Shown: one piece after another, positions 56,100 through 64,000 of the stretch | Position numbering within the stretch: position 1 is the first letter of the stretch | Layout: the number at the start of each line of letters is the position of its first letter | NCBI RefSeq assembly: GCF_036417845.1 | Contig: NW_027118693.1 | Span: forward strand, 2,304,001 to 2,368,000 | Direction: 5' to 3' | Length of the DNA: 64,000 nt | Origin: Apteryx mantelli | Taxonomy: Eukaryota; Chordata; Aves; Apterygiformes; Apterygidae | Translations under genes and position numbers: made by a program | The notes under the pieces: generated by a model | The model's input: the letters and a program-made list of their open reading frames with translations, nothing else | Database searches by the model: none | What the model was told of the DNA's origin: nothing

Positions 56100-59035
56100 T
56101 CCCATCTCCTGGGCTCACGGGTTACAGGGCATCAGCAGGGCTGTACCGGCTGCAGGGAGGGAATCACTGCATGGAAATGTATTGGGGAACTGTGTTGCCA
56201 TGTGGTGCTGCGAAATGTGACCCAGAACCTATGAGAATCTTTCTGGAGCATTAGGTGATCACCAGGAGAAGCATCTCAAGACCCCTCAGTGAGACATCTT
56301 CTCTCTCTCCCTTGATTAGAAAGGGAGCTCCAGACTCCTGGGTTAGACGGAGACATCTGCAGTGAAGGGACCTGGCATTGGGTGAGATCAGTGTCATCCC
56401 TGTTGTCACCTAAAATGGAGCTGCGTATCATTGATGCATTGCAGGGAATGAAAAGGGAGTGTGGCTGGATGTTTAGAGACTCCTTTAAGATGTCACTGTA
56501 ACACAGGTATGTTGAGAGAGGTGCAGATTGGGCCACCCAAAAATGCAGCGTTTCATGAAGCAGCATGCTATTAGCTCTGTCCAAAGAGTAAGGAGTGGCA
56601 TGGACAGCCCTGGGCAGGGAGTGGTCTTGGGCCCCTGGGCTCTGTGTGGGATGTAGAAATAGCTTTGTTAGTAGCGTAGGTCCTATTAGAAAAGAAATGT
56701 TTAAAAAAGTCAATAAAAAAATGAGAAAGAAATAATAATAATTAAATAAGATCTAAAGAGAAGAAATGTTTAAATAAACTTTTTGGCTTTTAACACTCTG
56801 TCCTCCTTGATTTTGTTTCTTTTTTAATGTACTGGTCTCCTGGAGGTTTGTGTGTGGTCTTTTTTTAAGGAAAGTGATTTTCAGAACTGGGGTGGGATGC
56901 CATCACAGGGTCACGGACATCTGATGCCATTGCAGGTGCCCTGATCCCCTCTGCCCAGCCTCCATCTGCGGCTCCGAGGGGCTCCGGACTCCCGCAGGTC
57001 CCCTTGAGAGCTGCCAGGCCCAGGCAGGTACCTCGGAGACCCTGGGGCCTCTCCAAGTGCCACTGGATGCTTGTGGTTAAATGACTGAGCTCTGCCTGAA
57101 GAGGTGAAGTACTGTTTTCAACATTTAAATAAACATGAGAACCTTTTCCTCAGCTGAAATGGTTGAATAATTTTAATAAAAACGTCCATGTTTTCCCATG
57201 ATGAAATAATGGAAATCTTCAGGAAGGGCGTGACTCTCAGCAGAAGAAATATTGATCTGCCCCTGAACTTGCATTACCGCTGCTCTATTATTCTGTGTAT
57301 ATAATCTCAGTAATCTTTCCAATATTTTCAGATGTCCTGATTCAACTGATCATTTCTGAAGGCATCTTTGCATCAGACTGTCTGGGCATGTGCACTTCCA
57401 CTTGTTTCCAGTTTTCCTCCTCCCCTTGCTCTTTATCCCTTCAGATACCTCTCACCTCTCTAGTTGCTGCTCTGAGCTTCAGGGAGTCTAAAGCTTGCCT
57501 CATCTTTCAGGAGTCCTATTGCCTCTTTAGCCAACTCCGTAATTGTATTTCTATCCTTTCCTATCTATCTGTCTAGAACACTTCTAGTAAGGCTGTCCCT
57601 TGTGGAAAGTGGACCTCACTGGCGGCACCTTGCACTTGAAATAAAGTTGAGGAGTGTGGGTTTTGTTAAACTGTAGCATGGTTTATTTTTGTCTGATCAC
57701 AATTAAGAAAAATCCTTCTGTATCTATTTGCAGCTAGTTTTCTAAGGAAAGCGGGTGGGAATTGGTGCACAGGAGCTGTAACGTTCGGCTACAGAGTCTA
57801 GTGGAGAAAGGTTAGATTTTTTTCACAAAATGATGCAAGTCCCCAGTGGCTGATGGGAGAAATGGCAGGCTTGGGGAGGTGAGGGGGTAGATTGTCCATA
57901 CAGGTGTCCTGTCAAAAATACTGCTTTTTTACACAGAAAGGTTCATTAGGACACACTCTGTATCAATAGCAGTTGGAGAATGTGGCTATCATGTATTCTA
58001 TAAGCTGAAAAAGAAAGCAAGCTTTAAAAGCAGAAATACTTTTTTTTTTTTTAAGTGCTCATTGAAATCTTCTTTTAAGTGCTCTCCAGAAACCTCTCCA
58101 ATTAGCCATACAAGAATTGAAGAGCTGAAGAAAATTATGGGGAGTGCCATGAGTTGCTAAGGCTTTTTGCATTTAACGACTCCTCTGATGTATTTGGTGC
58201 TGAGTCCATTAATCTCAGACACTGAGAGGAGACTGAACAAATCTCTGAAAAAGTTAAAGCAAACCTGAGTTTCTTGAAGCATTAATGGGTCCCAGTGAGG
58301 GCCATCACTCACAGAGCCTCCCCAGGGGCTGATTAGAGCTGAAAGTTGGAAGCACTGATTGCAGATAGGCAAAAGCAAGGTGCAGGTGGCTCTGATGCCA
58401 AGTAAATCTTGATGTGTTTTATCAAGCAGAATGGTCAAGCCCCACACCCAGGCCCTGAGTAGGGTGATCCTTTCCCTCGCACTTTGCTCAGGGCTCTTCC
58501 TGGAGGCAGTGTGAGGGTGGGGGTGTGCAACGCCGAGTGCAGCACAACGGTATGGCACCTCCTGGCCTCTCCAAGGACAAGAAGGCAGCGAGGCCACAGT
58601 GCCATAGGGAAACAGTGTCTTCTCATAGGCCTCAGTGGCAGATACACCAGCCATAGCCAAGAGGACAAAGACCTCAGTTCCGTCACAGGCTTTCAGCCTC
58701 GGCAGTGCCCTTTGTTGTTGTCTCCACCCCAGACTGTCCCATGCTGTCCCAAACCTGTGCCTGTTTCCCTGCAGCCTGTAGACATCCAACCTGCTTCCCC
58801 ACCTTGCTCTCACCCTGGGATCTCCCCACCTCTGCTGATGTCTCTCTGCCCTCACTGGCTATTCCTTGAAACACAAAGCCAGGGGCTGATCACGGAGTCC
58901 CTCTGGGTGTCAAGTTGCACCACAGCACAAGTGATATTTCTTTTTTAAAAGGGTCAGTCTGAACTTCTCAAGATGCAGTTTTTTTGGCTGTTTCCCCTTC
59001 TCATGCTATTTACGACTACCAAGAATATCTCCATC
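56100..59035. other. No gene supported
   Basis: AT-rich with simple A-rich stretches (56700-56770). A 232-codon minus-strand frame at 58157-58855 has no recognisable motif, and I do not call it a gene. Confidence 0.35.
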
Positions 59036-59039
59036 ATCT

Positions 59040-59650
59040 CTGAAACCACCCTTCAAGCAGTCACAGGCTACTTCTCTACTGCCCGTAGCCTCCACTTCAC
59101 CAGGCTAAAGCAGCCCACATTCCTCAGCCTCTGCATACAGGCCATATGCTTCAGGCCCTTAACCCCATCTTGGCAGACTCCTCTGGACCCTCTCCAAGTC
59201 CTCCCCATTCCTCCAGCACTGGACAGTCCACACTGGGACACACCATTCCAGATGTGAGCACCAGTGCTGAGTCAAGGGGGATAATAACTGCCCTGGCCTG
59301 GGTGGCCAGGCTCTTCCTAAGGCAGCCCCATATGCAGCTGGCCTGATTTGTGGTGAGCACGCACCACTGGCTCATATGGCATCCCTTGTAAGATCCTGGC
59401 CCTTCTCCTCAGGGTCACTCCTCTGCCGGTCAAATCCCAGCCTGTCCTGATTCACAGGTTTTGCTGCCCCCAGCGCTGGACTTGCCACTTCTCCTTGTAC
59501 AATTGCATGAGGTTTCTGTTGGCCAAATCCACAAGTTTCTCAAGGTCCCTCTGCACTGAAGCTCCTTTGTGTCAGCTATAAATGTGTGTGCAAATGGCGC
59601 ATCCTGTCTTGCGGTGCCTCTGACAGTGTAACAGCATGAGGAACTGCAGG
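59040..59650 (-). mobile_element. CR1-like LINE fragment
   Basis: Plus-strand phrases CCAGGCTAAAGCAGCCCAC, CCTCTGGACCCTCTCCAAG and GGACAGTCCACACTGGGACA are the reverse complement of the CR1 3' part, in a different subfamily state from the longer copy that follows. Confidence 0.65.
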
Positions 59651-60009
59651 ACACTACAGATAAAAGAAGGAAGCGCTAGTTTAGTGGAACTGCCAGCCAA
59701 GGTTTTTCCTAATACCCAACCTGAACCTCTTTTGCTTCAACTAATGCTCGTTGGCCCTCAGCCTCCCATCATTCACAACAGTGAAGAGCATCATCTCGTA
59801 ACGCACAGGTGTCGTAGGCTGTGAGGAGGGCCCGTTCTGGACAAGCAGTCATTCGTAATTAAACTTTGAACTGAAAACCTTTCAGGCCCAAGAGGCACCC
59901 TCACACCGCTAGGAGGAGCTGGCTCTGGGGATGCCATGTCTTGTGCTAACCCTTGTGCAGAAAAGGCATTCATGACTGCAAGAATCACAGTAGCTATTGC
60001 CAGAGGTGA

Positions 60010-62200
60010 CAGACTCACCAAACCATTCCGGTTGGAAGGGAACATGGGAGTCTCTAGTCCAACCTCCTGCTCACATCACGATCAACACTAAATTCAAACC
60101 AAGTTCCTCAGGGCTTTGTCCAATAGCATCCTGAAAGCCTTCGCGAACAGAGAGTCCATAACCTCTCTGGACCCTTCCTCAAATGCTTCATTATCCTCAG
60201 TGATTTTTCTCCCTTATATCCAATTTTAGTTGCACTTCTTTCATCTTTTAGCCATTGCTTCTAATTCTCCTGCCGTGAATCTCTATGAAGAGTCTGGTTC
60301 TTTATTGGTGGTAACCTTAAGCTGAGAAGCTGCTATGAGTCCCCCAAAGTCTTGCCTTCTCCATGCTGAACAAGGCCTGTTCCCTCAGCCTCTCCTCACA
60401 GGGCAAGTGCTGCAGCACCCAACAACCTTGGGTCCTGCCACTGAATTCACTCCCAGTGATCAACAGTATTCTTCTACCAGAGGCCCCAAACTGGTTGCAG
60501 TATCTAGATGTGCCCCAACGAGCCTAAGTAGAGGGGGAATAATCCCTTCGTTCAATCTCCTGGCTTTGCTCCTGTTCAGGCAGCCCAGGATGCTGTGGCC
60601 TCCATTGCTGCCAGGGCACACGGCTGGCTCACATTCACCTCGCTGCCCACAAACTTTCCCAGGTCCTTTTCCACAGAGCTGCTGGCCAGCCAGGCACTCC
60701 CCAACCTGTATTACTGCAGGGTGTTGGTCTCTTCCAGGTGCAGGACGTGGCATTTGTTTCATTGCTGAATTTCATATGTAGTGTAGACCCTTGCATCCTC
60801 CACTTGCCACTAGCTTCCAGGTAAAGCGCAACCCATTCACAAAAATGCTCTGAGCTCGATCATCCAACCAGCTTTTTGCCTACCTTGTATACAAGAATAT
60901 AGTGTGAGACAGTGTCAAACACCTTGCTAAAATCACAGCAAATGACATCCACTACTCTCTGCTCCTCCGCAAGTACAGGTCTTTTATCACAGAATTCAAT
61001 CAGGCTGCTGAGGAATGATTTACCTTCAGTAAATCCATGCTGACTGCTCCCAGGCACCTCTTCTCTCTCACGTGCCCAGAAATGTGATGCAAGAGGACTC
61101 GCTCCTCACCAAAGTGAGGCCGAACAGCCTGCAGCTCCCCAGCTTGTCCTTGTAGTCTTTTTTGGAGATAGGCATAACATATTCCTTCTTCTGCTCATTG
61201 GGACCTCCCTTGATCTCCACAACCTTTCAAAGATGATAGAGAGTGACCTTGCTGTGATAGCAGCCAGATCTGCCAGTGTCCTCAGATGCCGCCCATCCCA
61301 TAGACTTGTATGGGCTGAGTTCTTGCAAGTCATCCCTCACTCAAATTTCATCCACTGCTTGCAGTTTTTCTCCTCCGGAGTCCTGACTCTAGGCACAACA
61401 GCCCAGGAGACCTTGTTGGTGAAGCTTGAAGCCAAGAAGGTACTGAGCTCCTCAGACCTGCCTGCATCTGCGGTTACTAGATTTCCTGCCCCATTCTGCA
61501 GTGAGCCAACATTTTCCTTTTTATTCTTTTACTGTACTGAAGCAGTAGCAGCTCTTCTTCATGTGCTTGATGTCCCCTGCAGGTGTCTACCATCGAGGAG
61601 CTTTGGCTTCCCTAACACCATCCCTGCTTCACTGGACACTGTTTCTAAATTCCTCCTTTGCAGCGTCTCCCTCCTTCTGCTTCCTGTATGCTGCCTTAAT
61701 GCCCTGAAGCTCAGCTGTGAGTTCCCAGCACAGCCAAGTCGATCTCCCGAGATGTCTGTTAGTTTTACGGAGTATTGTGATGGACCATTTTTGTGCTTGG
61801 CAGGTGCTGTCCTTAAGGACCTGGTGGCTTTCCTGAGCTCCTGGGCCCTTCAGAACTGCCTCCCATGGAATCCCCCATCAATCCGCTGAACAGGCCAAAG
61901 CCTGTTCCTCTGAAGTCCAGGGTCTGTGCTCCGCTACTATGCTCCCTCACCCCCTTCAGGATCTAGAACTCCACTTTTTTGTGGTCAATGTAGGGAAGTA
62001 TGACACTGACTATCCCATCCCTTGTCAGTTCCTCCGTTTGACATTTCCAGATACAGAAAGCATCACGATTATTGGCCCAGTGTGCACCTGCATGAAGAAG
62101 TTGTCCTTGACGCCCTCCAGAAACCTCCTGGACTGCTTGCACCCTCCTGTTTACCCTTCCAGTGAATGTCACGGAGATTAAAGGCCCTGCCATAAGAAGG
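60010..62200 (-). mobile_element. Long 5'-truncated CR1 LINE with reverse-transcriptase remnant
   Basis: The 3' terminus lies near 60015 (GGTTGGAAGGGAACATG, then CTAGTCCAACC on plus). Moving up, it covers the ORF2 3' part (60350-60780), the reverse-transcriptase core with QHGFTEGKSFLSSLI and CCDFSKVFDTVSH (61057-60860, minus), and the upstream ORF2 region with CCTCTGAAGTCCAGGGTCTG near 61910. Frameshifts and stops break the frame throughout, and the 5' end is missing. It cannot encode an active element. Confidence 0.85.
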
Positions 62201-62296
62201 CTGGTCTCTCTTTGTGAATGGGCTGGTCTCTCCCGAAGAGCTTGTACCCTACCATGGGGGCCCACCAGTCATGCAAGTGACCCCACCACATCTCAG

Positions 62297-62672
62297 TTAT
62301 TCTAACAATGTTTCAGTCAGACTGGTCATGATGAAACCTGTTACCAAGGGCCAAGGACATCGTGTGTACAATGATCCCACTTGAGAGCAGAGACAGGCTG
62401 GCATACAGAGCAGGTGGCAATGTAATGGTGGAACAAGGTTCCCACTAACAGGGAAAACCCTGCAGTACCCAAGGCCAGGGAGAAATAGAACTGGGCTGTA
62501 CAGGAATGGCAGGAGAGGGGTTTGCTGCCCGAGTTGGCTCCGCAACACCTTGGGGCCTGTGACAGAGGTGAACCAATCTCCAGGAAGGACAAAGTGCCAT
62601 GGAGAAAGTCCCTGAGCATGGACAGCCTGTGATCCAACCACCCTGTGGGCATCATTATCGCAGTCCCTGTTC
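62297..62672 (-). pseudogene. Olfactory receptor pseudogene (TM1-TM4)
   Basis: On the minus strand, two frames together give MMPTGWLDHRL (TM1/loop 1), FLHGTLSFLEI (TM2), CTAQFYFSLALGTAGFSLLV (TM3 start) and HHYIATC (replacing DRYVAIC), then KWDHCTHDVLGPW and a TM4-like tail. At least three frameshifts separate these pieces. TM5-TM7 are absent, perhaps removed by the CR1 that starts near 62200. Its orientation is opposite to the receptors at the left end. Confidence 0.7.
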
Positions 62673-63975
62673 ATATCCTGTGGGGGGTGAAAAGAGGGTC
62701 AGGGAGAGGAGAACTAGAAGGTTTTAAGAGTCCAGGGACATGAGTGGAGACCTTGGCCTGATGTGCCTCCCATTTATGAAGCATGCTTGCATGTAGATGG
62801 TATGGACTGTGCCTAAAGGCAGAGGTAGGACTCATTTGTTTGGGCACAGGTAGGAAATCCAAGATGCCCTGGGGCACTTGCCCACCAACCACTCCAAAAG
62901 GGCATGGTTTTTCCTCTAGGTCCCATGCTGTACCTGCTAGAAACGTGGGGTTGTGCAAGAAACCCCAGGCATCTGACATGGCCCTGCCAACCTATTTTTG
63001 TGTCATTAAATCAAGGGTCTGCACTGAATTTCATTAGCTGTTTGCACTGTAGGGGTCTGATTGTGTCTCAGCTTCATAGTGAGTGGGGCTCTAGTCTTAG
63101 TAGGCATCCACTGTCATTTCAGACGGCCAAGAAAATTCCCCACCTGCCCCCCACCTGATGCTCTAGAAGGAAGTAGGTCTCACACTTGCTGCATCAGAGC
63201 AAGCAGACACTGGCACATGCCTTGGACCCCCTCTGTCTCTTCAAATGTCGCCAGGTGTTTGTGTGTGGGCAACTGTCTCCCACCCTCCATCTCTGGTGAT
63301 TATAATGGCAGCTTAAATAAGGATCTCACATGCTGGTATCTCTGTTGTGCACACTTTGGCTTTGGCAAAGGGAATCCCACCTCCTGTGCATTTGTGAAGT
63401 TCACGGGAGGGAGCTGAATCCCACTGCATCCCAGGGGGTTCTAACCTGGCATAAGATGCCCAGATTGACTCATCTGAATCAATACCAGAAGCATGGGAAA
63501 ATGAACTCCCTTCTTGTCCCTGACGAGGTGTCCTGCCTAATTAAGAGATGGGAATTGGGGCTTCCAGAGGGGGATGCTTCCACCTCTGAAAAGGTCCCTG
63601 GGGTAGAACAGCCTTTGATCTACCCATGCTGTGGACATCATTAGCATGTTCGCTGTTCATATCATTGGATGAGAAGATTCAGGAAGAGGAGAACCGTCAG
63701 GGTTGAGAGCACAGACACGGGAGTGGAGACTCTGGTCTGACGTGCCTCCCAATCCTGCAGCACCCCTGGATGCAGCTGGGATGAACCTTCCCTCCATGCG
63801 GTGGTGTTGGTGTTCAGCTGCTGGCACACAGGCCCCCAAATCCTTTGAGAAACCCTGTGGTGTCTGCCCCATATCCACTCTACCAGCACATGGCTTTCCT
63901 AGAGGTTCTGTGTGGTATGTGCCAGCCACATGCGGTTGTGCTGGGCATGCCAGGCACCTGGCACGGCACTAGGGG
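62590..63975 (-). repeat. Duplicated olfactory-receptor upstream block
   Basis: 62590-62990 and 63580-63975 share ordered segments in the same orientation: CCTTTGATCTACCCA-like, TGGACATCATTA, CCTGTTCATATC, GAGTGGAGAC, GACGTGCCTCCCA and a CCAGGCACCTGGCACG-type end. Diverged direct repeats of about 400 bp, 1 kb apart. Confidence 0.65.
63550..63665 (-). pseudogene. Olfactory receptor TM1-TM2 remnant
   Basis: The minus strand reads ANMLMMSTAWVDQRLFYP then RDLFRGGSI, the TM1/first-loop segment of an olfactory receptor, matching the copy at 62640 (MMPTGWLDHRL). Nothing further remains before the duplicated flank. Confidence 0.6.
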
Positions 63976-64000
63976 CTTTTTTTATTCTCTGAAAATGAGA

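Noticed and set aside
58157..58855. 232-codon minus-strand frame
   Set aside because: No recognisable domain, no paralogue here and no promoter or splice context. Likely chance within repeat-derived DNA.

Overview
This is vertebrate nuclear DNA, most likely from a bird. The pointers are CR1 LINE fragments on both strands, several solo retroviral LTRs, intron-containing genes with GT-AG junctions, CpG-island promoters and decayed olfactory-receptor genes. CR1 also occurs in turtles and crocodilians, so 'sauropsid' is firm and 'bird, perhaps a songbird' is inference. There are no bacterial operons, CRISPR arrays or phage genes. No database search was possible, so family names rest on motif recognition.

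Layout. 0.3-3.5 kb: two olfactory-receptor pseudogenes on +. About 5.0-5.7 kb: an LTR-like segment. 7.3-12 kb: arm A of an inverted duplication (CpG island, intron-like DNA with a younger solo LTR, and a broken exon). 12-14.4 kb: nothing recognised. 14.45-15.3 kb: a second CpG island with CCAAT boxes. 16.2-20.0 kb: degenerate tandem arrays with a 65-bp period carrying AGGTCA-type sites. 20.0-20.9 kb: a solo LTR at the point where the array motif changes orientation. 21.8-23.2 kb: a tRNA-Ala gene, a perfect 75-bp hairpin, and a tRNA-Asn-like sequence inside an inverted-repeat element. 25.8-28.6 kb: CR1 pieces and another LTR.

28.8-42 kb holds the main coding content: two tandem minus-strand copies of an unrecognised multi-exon gene. 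Copy 1 (28.9-35.5 kb) is open across five consecutive coding exons, one of 912 codons. Copy 2 (37.3-42.0 kb) keeps the exon layout but has two in-frame stops and a GC splice donor. 42-46.5 kb is arm B, the inverted partner of arm A. Its CpG island lies between copy 2 (minus) and a plus-strand USP42-like gene remnant (52.0-54.2 kb at least) whose catalytic cysteine codon reads glycine, so it looks like a head-to-head promoter. 55.9-62.2 kb is mostly CR1 on the minus strand. 62.3-64 kb holds two minus-strand olfactory-receptor remnants with duplicated flanks.

The paralogous units point to repeated duplication of one module: CpG promoter, intron, minisatellite, coiled-coil-like exon, large exon. 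One duplication was tandem (copy 1/copy 2) and one inverted (arm A/arm B), followed by LTR insertions that differ between the copies. The candidate new biology is this gene family. Next in interest are the perfect hairpin and the tRNA-Ala gene that has lost its G3:U70 identity pair.
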